From: Phyllobacterium pellucidum
GTDB lineage: Bacteria > Pseudomonadota > Alphaproteobacteria > Rhizobiales > Rhizobiaceae
NCBI RefSeq assembly: GCF_013327855.1
Contig: NZ_JABUMX010000003.1
Location: 248,001 to 312,000 of the forward strand
Direction: 5' to 3'
DNA: 64,000 bases
Shown here: positions 50,009 through 56,655 of the stretch, piece by piece
Numbering within the stretch: the first letter of the stretch is position 1
Layout of the letters: each line of letters begins with the position of its first letter
Notes under the pieces: generated by a model
Database searches by the model: none
What the model saw: the letters and a program-made list of their open reading frames with translations, nothing else
Told to the model about the DNA's origin: nothing
Program-made: the position numbers and the translations under genes

Positions 50009-50030
50009 GGCTGGCACATCATGGCCAGCC
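50009..50030 (+). other. Hairpin in the leader of the 25-residue peptide gene
   Basis: A 7-base stem GGCTGGC/GCCAGCC with an 8-base loop lies 33 bases before the peptide start. The AAAAGC that follows is not a terminator tail, so it is more likely an mRNA leader structure. Confidence 0.45.
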
Positions 50031-50063
50031 AAAAGCAAAGCTTGACACCTTAAGGAGGTTTCT

Positions 50064-50141
50064 ATGGGACGCGGTATTCTTCTTTGGCTGCTCGGAGTTC
50101 CGATCCCGATCATCCTGCTTCTCTTCCTGTTCATGCGATAG
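50064..50141 (+). CDS. 25-residue single-span membrane peptide
   Basis: The frame encodes MGRGILLWLLGVPIPIILLL ending FLFMR and a TAG stop. A textbook AAGGAGG lies five bases before the ATG, so translation is very likely in spite of the tiny size. After MGRG nearly every residue is hydrophobic, with two prolines in the middle, so it should span the inner membrane once. The next gene, a membrane protein, starts 9 bases after its stop with its own GGAGCG, so they form an operon. Close homologues of this length occur in other Hyphomicrobiales, often unannotated. Function is unknown. Confidence 0.8.
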   Translation: MGRGILLWLLGVPIPIILLLFLFMR

Positions 50142-50150
50142 GAGCGAAGC

Positions 50151-51065
50151 ATGTCATTTACCGATATAAATTCAGGCACGGACACGACTGTAGAGTCGAG
50201 TTCGAGTGCCGTGAGCTGGGGGCCGATTGTCGCGGGCTCAGTCACCGCGGCAGCGGCGTCGGTTTTGCTGACGTTGCTCGGATCAGGCCTGGGGCTGACC
50301 ATCGTGTCGCCCTGGGCATCGCAGAGTGCTTCGCTGACGACCTTCGCGGTATCCACGGCGATATGGCTGATCCTTATTCAGTGGTTGTCGTCAGGACTGG
50401 GTGGCTATCTGACCGGCCGCCTCAGGACCAAGTGGACGGGCGTTCACACCAACGAGGTATATTTTCGTGATACTGCCCACGGCTTCATTGCATGGGCCCT
50501 GGCGACACTGTTCGTCGCGGCCTTGCTGGGCAGCGCCGTCACGTCGACCATTAGTACCGGCGTAAAGGCGGCGTCCAGCGTTGTCTCGGGCACCGCGAAT
50601 GCTACCGCTTCCGCGGCCGGCGCTGCGGCCAACGATACATCGGTGTCGTACTTTGTCGACAGCCTGCTGCGCCCGGCCACGCCGGCCACCGCGACTTCCC
50701 CGGACAGCGCCAGTCAGGCGGCCGGAGAGGTCTCGCGCATACTGCTGAACGCCGCGACAACAGGCACGCTTCCGCCGGATGACCGCAATTATCTGGACCA
50801 GGTTGTGGCTTCTCGTACCGGACTGAGTGAAGCCGATGCCAAAGCAAGGGTTGATGCTGTTCTGGCACGCGCCGACGAAGCGAAGAAGGCGGCCGCAGAA
50901 GCCGCTGACAAGGCCCGCAAGGCGGGTGCCACTGCCGCCTTCATGGCAGCGTTCTCGCTGTTGATTGGCGCATTCATTGCGAGTGTCGCAGCGGCTCTCG
51001 GTGGCCATCATCGCGATACAGATGAGGAAACCAACCTCGCCGCGACGAACAAGGCCTATAAGTAA
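50151..51065 (+). CDS. Hypothetical membrane protein with helical domain
   Basis: A 304-residue protein with about four membrane segments: GPIVAGSVTAAAASVLLTLLGSGLGL (25-50), LTTFAVSTAIWLILIQWLSSGLGGYLTGRL (63-92), HGFIAWALATLFVAALLGSAV (109-130) and AAFMAAFSLLIGAFIASVAAALGG (263-286). Between the last two lies a soluble Ala-rich helical region with a coiled-coil-like stretch (ARADEAKKAAAEAADKARKAGA). Similar proteins are sometimes labelled PhnA-like, but no phosphonate role is supported. It is co-transcribed with the 25-residue peptide. A stress-related envelope role is a guess. Confidence 0.75.
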   Translation: MSFTDINSGTDTTVESSSSAVSWGPIVAGSVTAAAASVLLTLLGSGLGLTIVSPWASQSASLTTFAVSTAIWLILIQWLSSGLGGYLTGRLRTKWTGVHTNEVYFRDTAHGFIAWALATLFVAALLGSAVTSTISTGVKAASSVVSGTANATASAAGAAANDTSVSYFVDSLLRPATPATATSPDSASQAAGEVSRILLNAATTGTLPPDDRNYLDQVVASRTGLSEADAKARVDAVLARADEAKKAAAEAADKARKAGATAAFMAAFSLLIGAFIASVAAALGGHHRDTDEETNLAATNKAYK

Positions 51066-51074
51066 AGCCTCAAA

Positions 51075-51100
51075 GCCTGGCGCGCCCAACCGCGCCAGGC
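51075..51100 (+). terminator. Strong hairpin after the membrane protein gene
   Basis: A 10-base perfect stem GCCTGGCGCG/CGCGCCAGGC with a 6-base loop, 9 bases past the stop. The tail AATTCAATC is not T-rich, so termination may be partial. Confidence 0.65.
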
Positions 51101-51199
51101 AATTCAATCGGGTTTTGTCAGCATGCTGCAGGAATCGGATTGAATCTCGACGCCAAAGCGACGATTTTTGATGCAGGCTGAAACTTGAGAGTGTCTGCC

Positions 51200-51757
51200 A
51201 TGACAACCCACCAATACTATATCTTTGATACGCCTGCTGGCTTTTGCGGCATCGCCTGGAATGATATCGGCATCACCCGTTTTCAACTGCCGTCCCGCAC
51301 CGCCGAGGCAACGGAGCGTAACCTGTTGCGCCGCATTCCCGATGGAACGCCGGCGAACCCTCCGGCTGAAATAGCCGCCGCAGTTGCCGAGGTGAAGCGC
51401 TATTTTTCCGGCGAAGAAATCGATTTTTCCAGTTTGACACTCGATCTTGGCGAACAGGACCCGTTCTTTACGGCGGTTTATGCTGCGGCACGGCGCGTTG
51501 GCTGGGGTGATACCACCACCTATGGTGCACTGGCGAAGCAACTTGGCGCCGGTCCCGAAGCTGCGCGCGACGTCGGGGTTGCCATGGCTAAAAACCCGGT
51601 CGCGCTGATTATTCCCTGTCATCGCGTCCTTGCCGCGGGTGGCAAGATAGGTGGCTTTTCGGCGCCAGGCGGGTCCACTGCAAAAATGCGCATGCTTGAG
51701 CTTGAAGGCGTTCAGGTTGGCCCGGCACCAGCCGCACAGCAGTCGTTTGGCTTCTAG
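51200..51757 (+). CDS. ogt: Methylated-DNA--protein-cysteine methyltransferase
   Basis: A 185-residue O6-alkylguanine-DNA alkyltransferase that repairs alkylated bases by moving the alkyl group to its own cysteine. The active site is Cys140 in IIPCHRVLAAGGKIGGFSAPGG. The helix-turn-helix region (WGDTTTYGALAKQLG) recognises DNA. The N-terminal domain is short and there is no Ada AraC-like domain, so it is a constitutive Ogt form. The ATG at 51200 has TTGAGAG upstream. Confidence 0.92.
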   Translation: MTTHQYYIFDTPAGFCGIAWNDIGITRFQLPSRTAEATERNLLRRIPDGTPANPPAEIAAAVAEVKRYFSGEEIDFSSLTLDLGEQDPFFTAVYAAARRVGWGDTTTYGALAKQLGAGPEAARDVGVAMAKNPVALIIPCHRVLAAGGKIGGFSAPGGSTAKMRMLELEGVQVGPAPAAQQSFGF

Positions 51758-51782
51758 GAACCGGCGCGGCGCGCTTCGGCGC

Positions 51783-52250
51783 TCAACGTACGAGGGAGCA
51801 TTGCATGAACATGGTAATCCTGTCGGGCACCGGGTCGAAGGGCTCGCACTCTTCAAAGCCGAGACCGCGATAAAGGGCAATTGCCTCGTTCATGTAGGTG
51901 GCAGTCATCACGGTCGTCATAAGCGCGAGCCCGACGCGTTTGCCACGCAGCTGCGGCTTTACATATAGTTTGTGAACTTCTCCGACGCCGTCACCTTCAT
52001 CGGTACAGCCCACGCAACCGACGGCCTCGCCGCCAATATGGGCAATGAAGAAATCCGCGCCGTCTTCTGAAAATTTCGCCATGAGGTCCTGCGGTGAAGC
52101 GCCGAAATAAGCGGCGACGACCTCGTGGAACGGCATGCCGGCGCCGGAATTGATATCTGTATCCCATGCTCCGAGCGCGCTGACGAACTCCCTTGCGACT
52201 TCGAAGTCGGAAATGTCCCGCGCCCGCCTGATCGTTATGTCTGCATCCAT
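51783..52250 (-). CDS. GNAT family N-acetyltransferase, shortened
   Basis: A 155-residue acetyltransferase. ITIRRARDISDFEVAREFVSAL starts the fold and VGEVHKLYVKPQLRGKRVGLALMTTVM gives the acetyl-CoA loop. In most relatives about 20-25 residues with strand beta5 (of the type RLDTLP) sit between that helix and the AIALYRGLGF motif; here TATYMNEAIALYRGLGF follows almost at once. This looks like an internal in-frame deletion, which may weaken the active site. The ATG at 52250 has CCAGGAG upstream. It could be a pseudoenzyme or a minimal form. Confidence 0.8.
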   Translation of the reverse strand: MDADITIRRARDISDFEVAREFVSALGAWDTDINSGAGMPFHEVVAAYFGASPQDLMAKFSEDGADFFIAHIGGEAVGCVGCTDEGDGVGEVHKLYVKPQLRGKRVGLALMTTVMTATYMNEAIALYRGLGFEECEPFDPVPDRITMFMQCSLVR

Positions 52251-52360
52251 CCGTTTTCTCCTGGGAGAGAAGTTATCACGGCCTGCGAAAATCGAAACAG
52301 GATCAATTTGGCTGTCCGGCATCCTGGGCTTGCCGTTATACGCCTCCTACGCAGGCATGG

Positions 52361-52385
52361 ATCCTCGGGACAAGGGCCCGAGGAT
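52361..52385. repeat. Intergenic palindrome (ATCCTCGGG/CCCGAGGAT)
   Basis: A 9-base perfect inverted repeat with a 7-base spacer and GATGACGG after it. The sequence looks like the dispersed intergenic palindromes known from rhizobial and Brucella genomes; it may be a remnant of a mosaic element. Confidence 0.5.
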
Positions 52386-52571
52386 GACGGCGGGGGCTGG
52401 ATGAAGGTAGTGCCTATTGACCCGCTCTCACCGACGAGGTGGTCATATCGCCCTCCTGGTTCCACACGAGATTATAAGTGGCTTAGACATCAACGACGGA
52501 TGTGGAACGTGAACACTTTGATTCCCTACTTCTCCGTTTTTTGCCGTCGTCCTAGGCCTCTGAGCGTCACT

Positions 52572-52612
52572 CCCGCCCTCGCCTCACCCGTCGCCCCCGC
52601 CCTCGCCTCACC
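52572..52612. repeat. 17-base direct repeat in C/T-rich tract
   Basis: CCCGCCCTCGCCTCACC occurs at 52572-52588 and 52596-52612, a period of 24 bases, inside a C-rich tract that continues to about 52650. Confidence 0.7.
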
Positions 52613-52810
52613 GTCCCCCATCACCCCCCTCCCTGCCGTCCCCCTTCGTGCCCTTCCTGCCCGGAACAGATGCGGGCGATCAATGTTTGCCATTTGTGAA
52701 ATATGTTGATATCAACCTTATTGGGCGGAAACTTCAGCACGGCGGAATGGCATCTGATGCCAGAACTGCCGCAGTGCACGCGCAAGGCGCCAACTTCAGA
52801 GGATCGAGCC

Positions 52811-53515
52811 ATGAGCATATCCCATTCGCTTACTCCCGCAGCCGAACTCGCCAGCCGCAATGGCGTACGCTATCCCAACGAGAGCGCCGCCTACCGGCAG
52901 GCACGCGATGCCCTTCTGGCGGAGGAGATCGAACTGAGGCGGCATATCGAACGCGTCGCCGAGCAGCGGCGGGCCTTGCCGCCGGGCGGTGAGGTGGCGA
53001 AGGACTATCGCTTTGACAGCGAGTACGGACCCGTCAGTTTTGCCGACCTGTTCAGCGGCAAGCAGACGCTTGTCGTCTACAATTACATGTTCGGACCGGA
53101 ACGTGAGCGTCCTTGTCCCATGTGCACCTCGCTGCTGAGTGCCTGGGACGGCGAAGCTCGCGATGTCGAACAGCGCGTTGCACTGGCGGTCGTCGCTCGC
53201 TCGCCCATCGAACGCCTCGTTGCCTTCAAAAAGGAGCGCGGCTGGCAGGCTTTGAAGCTCTATTCCGACGCCAGTGGTGCGTTCAGCCGCGACTATCATG
53301 CCTGGCCGCCGGAAGGCGGGGATGACGCGGCCTTCAATGTCTTCACGCGGCGCGACGGAACGATCCGCCATTTCTGGGGTGGCGAGATGGGGTTTGTCAC
53401 GGCTGACCCCGGGCAGGATCCGCGCGGCGCGCCGGACCTGATGCCGATCTGGACGATCCTTGACTGTACTCCAGAGGGTCGAGGTTCGGACTGGTATCCG
53501 AAGTTGAACTACTAG
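52811..53515 (+). CDS. DUF899 thioredoxin-like protein
   Basis: A 234-residue member of the DUF899 family with a thioredoxin-like fold. The core is YRFDSEYGPVSFADLFSGKQTLVVYNYMFGPERERPCPMCTSLLSAWDG; the PCPMCTS pair lies where the redox motif is expected. WTILDCTPEGRG close to the end is a family signature. There is no signal peptide. The ATG at 52811 is chosen since the upstream in-frame part is not family-like. Biological role is unknown; members are often found near sigma factors and stress genes. Confidence 0.88.
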   Translation: MSISHSLTPAAELASRNGVRYPNESAAYRQARDALLAEEIELRRHIERVAEQRRALPPGGEVAKDYRFDSEYGPVSFADLFSGKQTLVVYNYMFGPERERPCPMCTSLLSAWDGEARDVEQRVALAVVARSPIERLVAFKKERGWQALKLYSDASGAFSRDYHAWPPEGGDDAAFNVFTRRDGTIRHFWGGEMGFVTADPGQDPRGAPDLMPIWTILDCTPEGRGSDWYPKLNY

Positions 53516-53526
53516 AGCGGGCGAAA

Positions 53527-53546
53527 AACGCATCGCTCAATGCGTT
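53527..53546 (+). terminator. Hairpin after the DUF899 gene
   Basis: A 7-base perfect stem AACGCAT/ATGCGTT with a 6-base loop directly after the stop, followed by CTCTT. A weak intrinsic terminator at best. Confidence 0.45.
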
Positions 53547-53578
53547 CTCTTACAGTGTAGTTACGGGGTTTCACAGGT

Positions 53579-53603
53579 GGAACAGTTACGCTCCCGGGCA
53601 GTT
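53579..53603 (+). promoter_or_regulatory. Possible EcfG-type promoter before the HD gene
   Basis: GGAAC-N16-AGTT differs by one base from the general stress consensus GGAAC-N16/17-CGTT, and ends 35 bases before the HD gene start. Low confidence on its own. Confidence 0.3.
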
Positions 53604-53638
53604 ATGATCTTCAATCAAAAACGTCCGGGAGTTCTGCC

Positions 53639-54052
53639 ATGCCATCCCTCGAGCAAGCCATATCCATTGCTGCGAGTGCCCATGCTGGTTACCGCACTGA
53701 AAATGATGAGCCCTATATTTTGCACCCGCTTCGGGTGATGCTTGGCCTCCACGATGAGGACGAGCGAATCGTCGCTGTTCTCCACGACGTTGTCGAGAAA
53801 ACCGGCTGGACACTCGACAATCTGCGCAATGAAGGTTTTTCCGAACAGATTATCGCAGCAGTTGACGCGGTGACGCGCCGCCACAACGAGGATTACTTCG
53901 ATTTCGTGCAGCGTACGCGCAACAACGATCTCGGCAGGCGGGTCAAGATCATGGATTTGAAGGATAATATCGCCAAGGTCAGGAACGATCGCCGATCATC
54001 GCAAGCCGAGGAAAAGCTGGCGAAATATGAAGATGCCCTCGTCCGGCTTTAG
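53639..54052 (+). CDS. HD-domain protein, RelA/SpoT hydrolase-like small form
   Basis: A 137-residue single-domain HD phosphohydrolase. It matches the N-terminal hydrolase half of RelA/SpoT proteins: AHAGYRTENDEPYILHPLRVM, the HD pair in AVLHDVVEKTGWT and the downstream RRVKIMDLKDNIAKV. There is no synthetase or regulatory domain, so it resembles small alarmone hydrolases (Mesh1 type). Whether it cleaves ppGpp or another nucleotide is not shown. The ATG has a poor site upstream. Length is shorter than Mesh1 (about 180), so it is a minimal form. Confidence 0.82.
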   Translation: MPSLEQAISIAASAHAGYRTENDEPYILHPLRVMLGLHDEDERIVAVLHDVVEKTGWTLDNLRNEGFSEQIIAAVDAVTRRHNEDYFDFVQRTRNNDLGRRVKIMDLKDNIAKVRNDRRSSQAEEKLAKYEDALVRL

Positions 54053-54190
54053 TGAGCATTTGTGTTATTCAGCCGCATGCCGATCGCCGGTGACATATTT
54101 CTGACCGTTTTGTGCAGTGCTCCTTGCCGCCCCGACCGTACTGCCCGAGGGTTTTTTGCGCGGTGTTAAGTTTGTCGTACATGAATGCAA

Positions 54191-54215
54191 GGAACCACCC
54201 CGCAACTTGAACGTT
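54191..54215 (+). promoter_or_regulatory. EcfG-type (general stress) promoter before the PepSY gene
   Basis: GGAAC, 16 bases, then CGTT: an exact match to the alphaproteobacterial general stress sigma consensus, ending 47 bases before the PepSY gene start. Position and spacing are right for a promoter. Confidence 0.65.
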
Positions 54216-54261
54216 GACTCGCTGAATGGGCGGAACATTCAACAACTATGAGGGAAGAATT

Positions 54262-54573
54262 ATGAGAAAACTGTTGATCATTGGAGCGACCGCCTTGGTC
54301 GCGATCACGTCCGCGCCACAGGCATTTGCGCAATCTATCGTAATTGGCCCCGATGGCGTCCGACTGGCTGAGCCGCAGAGGGAACCGGCGTATCGTTCGC
54401 GGGAAATTTCCGAACGTGATGCAGTTCGAATCGCGCGAAGCGAGGGTGTTCGCGACGTAGACGATGTAAGGCGCAGAGGTTCGCGCTTCGTCGTGGAAGG
54501 CATAGACCGCCGCGGTGACGATATCCGTGTCGATATCGACCGTCGCACAGGTGACGTTGTTGCCGTCAGGTAA
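54262..54573 (+). CDS. Small secreted PepSY-like protein
   Basis: A 103-residue exported protein. Signal peptide MRKLLIIGATALVAITSAPQ, cleaved near AFA-Q. The mature part has one PepSY-like unit: ISERDAVRIARSEGVRDVDDVRRRGSRFVVEGIDRRGDDIRVDIDRRTGDVVAVR. PepSY domains act as inhibitors or binding modules in the cell envelope. The ATG at 54262 has GAGGGAAGA upstream; an ATG 12 codons earlier would ruin the signal peptide. An exact EcfG-type promoter lies upstream, pointing to stress induction, and a strong terminator follows. Confidence 0.85.
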   Translation: MRKLLIIGATALVAITSAPQAFAQSIVIGPDGVRLAEPQREPAYRSREISERDAVRIARSEGVRDVDDVRRRGSRFVVEGIDRRGDDIRVDIDRRTGDVVAVR

Positions 54574-54591
54574 TCTTAAACAATGAAAATT

Positions 54592-54622
54592 AAAAGCCCG
54601 CCATCGGAATTGGCGGGCTTTT
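54592..54622. terminator. Bidirectional terminator after the PepSY gene
   Basis: A GCCCGCCA/TGGCGGGC stem with a 7-base loop, flanked by AAAA and TTTT, between two converging genes. Confidence 0.9.
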
Positions 54623-54635
54623 GCTTGTCGGAGAT

Positions 54636-54929
54636 TTAATAGGCCGTTTCGCCGTTGGCGTCGTCAAAGTAAGATAGGCGCGCAAGCTCGCGTTCAACGG
54701 CCGAGAAGAAGGCGCCGACCTGTTCGTCCTGCTCCTCCTCGGCGATGCCGATTTTGCTGAGGTGTCTGAAGAGCGTTTCTGCCACCTGGTTTCGATAGGC
54801 ACCGGCTTGCCGGTCCGAGACCTTTTCGGCGATCCTTGCCGCCACTTCGCGAATCTTCGCCGCCCTCCGCGTAAGCGGAAATGCGATGACCCGGCACGGC
54901 GTGGTGGCTTCGGCTTCAAACATGCTCAT
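54636..54929 (-). CDS. DUF6074 family protein
   Basis: A protein of about 97 residues. CRVIAFPLTRRAAKIREVAARIAEK is the family start, then a helical region (YRNQVAETLFRHLSKIGIAEEEQDEQVGAFFSAVERELARL). It is basic in the first half, acidic in the second, with no signal or membrane segment. DUF6074 proteins are common in Hyphomicrobiales, often near prophage or accessory genes, with no known role. GGGAAG lies before the ATG at 54929; ATG 54923 is another option. An inverted repeat 56 bases upstream may be its operator. Confidence 0.7.
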   Translation of the reverse strand: MSMFEAEATTPCRVIAFPLTRRAAKIREVAARIAEKVSDRQAGAYRNQVAETLFRHLSKIGIAEEEQDEQVGAFFSAVERELARLSYFDDANGETAY

Positions 54930-54984
54930 ATTCTTCCCGGTTCCCGCAGGCGCGGTTGTCAATCGATTCGCCTGACGATAGGGG

Positions 54985-55002
54985 AAATTGTCCTAACAAT
55001 TT
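54985..55002. promoter_or_regulatory. Inverted repeat AAATTGT-N4-ACAATTT
   Basis: A perfect 7-base dyad with a 4-base spacer, upstream of the DUF6074 gene in an otherwise GC-rich region. It is a candidate operator. Confidence 0.45.
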
Positions 55003-55183
55003 GTTTCCGCAGGCCTTTGGGCCCTCTGCGATCTCTGTTGGACTGGTTACGTAACGCCCTGTGCGACAAGGGCAGCGGGAACAGTCTGTGCGTAACGGCC
55101 TCAAAATGTTGCCCGTCATGGCATGCGGGCCTATCAAGTGAGGGACAAGTGATTCGTTTTCGTTACGGCGCAGACAGTGAGAC

Positions 55184-55612
55184 ATGGCACTTAGCAACGC
55201 GGAGAGACAGCGGCGGCACCGCGAGCGGCAAAAGCAGAAACTTGCCGCCGCCGCGCCGGATCTGGCAACGCAGTATGAGAACGTCGGTGCAGATCTTCGT
55301 GAAAAGCTCTATGCCCTCATCGATGCGGAAAACGCGCATCGCGAACGTTACATAACGGCCCTCTCGCTGGAGCGCATCGACTTCAGCAGGGTTATTCTCG
55401 ATATCGCTCTCAATGAAGATCGCTCCGGCATTGCCGATACGGCGAGGATTGTCCTCCTGCAGGCGCTGTGCATGGGCGAAAGTACCGAAAAAGAGATTAT
55501 CGAAGCGCTCCGGCAAAAAGCGCTTGAGGCAGCGCAACAGACTCATGGCTATGATTCGCAGGATCAGATAGGCCCGCTTGCGCACTATATGCGCGTGCCG
55601 AACTTCGGCTGA
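55184..55612 (+). CDS. Hypothetical protein with SNAERQRRHRERQKQ N-terminus
   Basis: A 142-residue protein not recognised as a whole. The N-terminus MALSNAERQRRHRERQKQKL is an Arg-rich helix seen at the start of many small phage- and plasmid-associated proteins of alphaproteobacteria. The rest is helical (ADLREKLYALIDAENAHRERYITAL, and TARIVLLQALCMGESTEKEIIEALRQKALEAA). The ribosome binding site is weak. The flanking sequence holds several GTTAC/GTAAC motifs. It could be a nucleic-acid-binding remnant of a mobile element. Confidence 0.6.
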   Translation: MALSNAERQRRHRERQKQKLAAAAPDLATQYENVGADLREKLYALIDAENAHRERYITALSLERIDFSRVILDIALNEDRSGIADTARIVLLQALCMGESTEKEIIEALRQKALEAAQQTHGYDSQDQIGPLAHYMRVPNFG

Positions 55613-55686
55613 CCGAATGGTTTTACTTCCGTGTCTGGCGTCTGCTAGATTCAGGCTTCGACGCGATCTCATTGGAGGGAAAAGAC

Positions 55687-56532
55687 ATGGCGCATCCGGC
55701 TTTTTTACCATCCAACGTTGCAGTTATAACAGGAGGCGCATCAGGCATAGGGTTTGCGGCAGCCAGGCGCTTCGCCAGGATGGGTCTCAAAGTCGCAATT
55801 GCTGACCTTGCCGGGGAAAAGCTCGAGACGGCCCGCGCCACGTTGGCGACCGAGGCCGGAAGTGAGAATGTCTTGGCCGTTGCGACGGATGTCACGAATG
55901 TGCCAGAGCTCGAGCACCTGAGAGAGGCGGTCGACGCCAAATTCGGCGGGGCCGATATTCTGATGAACAATGCCGGTATCCAGCCCGGCAGCAGCGTCTT
56001 CGATGCAAAAAACTGGGACAGCATCCTCGCCGTCAACCTCTTTGGCATCATCCGTGGCAGCCAGGTTTTCGGCCCTTCGATGATAAAGCGGCAGAAGCCC
56101 GGGCTCATCATCAATACGGGGTCCAAGCAGGGGATCACCACCCCGCCCGGCGATCCGGCCTACAATGTCTCCAAATCCGGCGTCAAAACCTTCACCGAGG
56201 CCCTAGAGCATGAGTTACGCAACACGAAGGACTGTCACGTAACGGCACATCTTTTCATTCCCGGATTCGTCTATACGCCGCTCGCCGCAGGCGGTCGAAC
56301 AGAGAAACCAGCGGGCGCATGGACAGCCGAACAGACCGTCGATTTCATGCTCGAGCGCGTATCCGCCGGCGATTTCTACATTCTTTGTCCCGATAACGAC
56401 GTGACCCGCGCCTTGGATGAAAAGCGCATATTCTGGGCCGCGCACGACATGATCGAGAACCGCCCGCCGCTTTCGCGCTGGCATCCGGACTATCAGGACA
56501 AGTTCACCGCATTTCTGAGGGACACTGACTGA
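55687..56532 (+). CDS. SDR family oxidoreductase
   Basis: A 281-residue short-chain dehydrogenase. The cofactor motif is ITGGASGIGFAAARRFARMGLKVAIADL; the Asp at the end of the second strand favours NAD. NNAGIQPGSSVFDAKNWDSI follows, and the active site is AYNVSKSGVK, with a threonine or serine in NTGSKQG. The C-terminal 60 residues (ILCPDNDVTRALDEKRIFWAAHDMIENRPPLSRW) are longer than in minimal SDRs. The ATG has GGAGGG upstream. Substrate unknown; no neighbours suggest a pathway. Confidence 0.88.
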   Translation: MAHPAFLPSNVAVITGGASGIGFAAARRFARMGLKVAIADLAGEKLETARATLATEAGSENVLAVATDVTNVPELEHLREAVDAKFGGADILMNNAGIQPGSSVFDAKNWDSILAVNLFGIIRGSQVFGPSMIKRQKPGLIINTGSKQGITTPPGDPAYNVSKSGVKTFTEALEHELRNTKDCHVTAHLFIPGFVYTPLAAGGRTEKPAGAWTAEQTVDFMLERVSAGDFYILCPDNDVTRALDEKRIFWAAHDMIENRPPLSRWHPDYQDKFTAFLRDTD

Positions 56533-56655
56533 TCAGCACAACAGCGCGATCACAGACGGGTTCATGCTGACTGAACTTAATTCGGATCCGTGCCTTGATG
56601 CGGCCGTTGGTCCGGTTCTATGCTGGAGCATCGTTTTGATCAGCATGGATTTCCA

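Larger units (their letters stand above)
52251..52810. other. 560-base gap with hairpin and pyrimidine-rich direct repeats
   Basis: No supported gene. A 9-base perfect stem ATCCTCGGG/CCCGAGGAT with a 7-base loop (52361-52385) resembles a short palindrome scattered between genes of many alphaproteobacteria. Further right (52570-52650) one strand is almost pure C/T, with a 17-base direct repeat. The composition differs from both flanks. The DUF899 promoter must lie at the right end. Confidence 0.55.

Noticed and set aside
49268..50356. A 362-codon minus-strand open frame
   Set aside because: It covers the esterase catalytic region and the 25-residue peptide gene on the opposite strand; nothing supports it.
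52560..52660. Short C-rich repeats considered as a CRISPR-like array
   Set aside because: Only two 17-base copies with a 7-base spacer and no cas genes.
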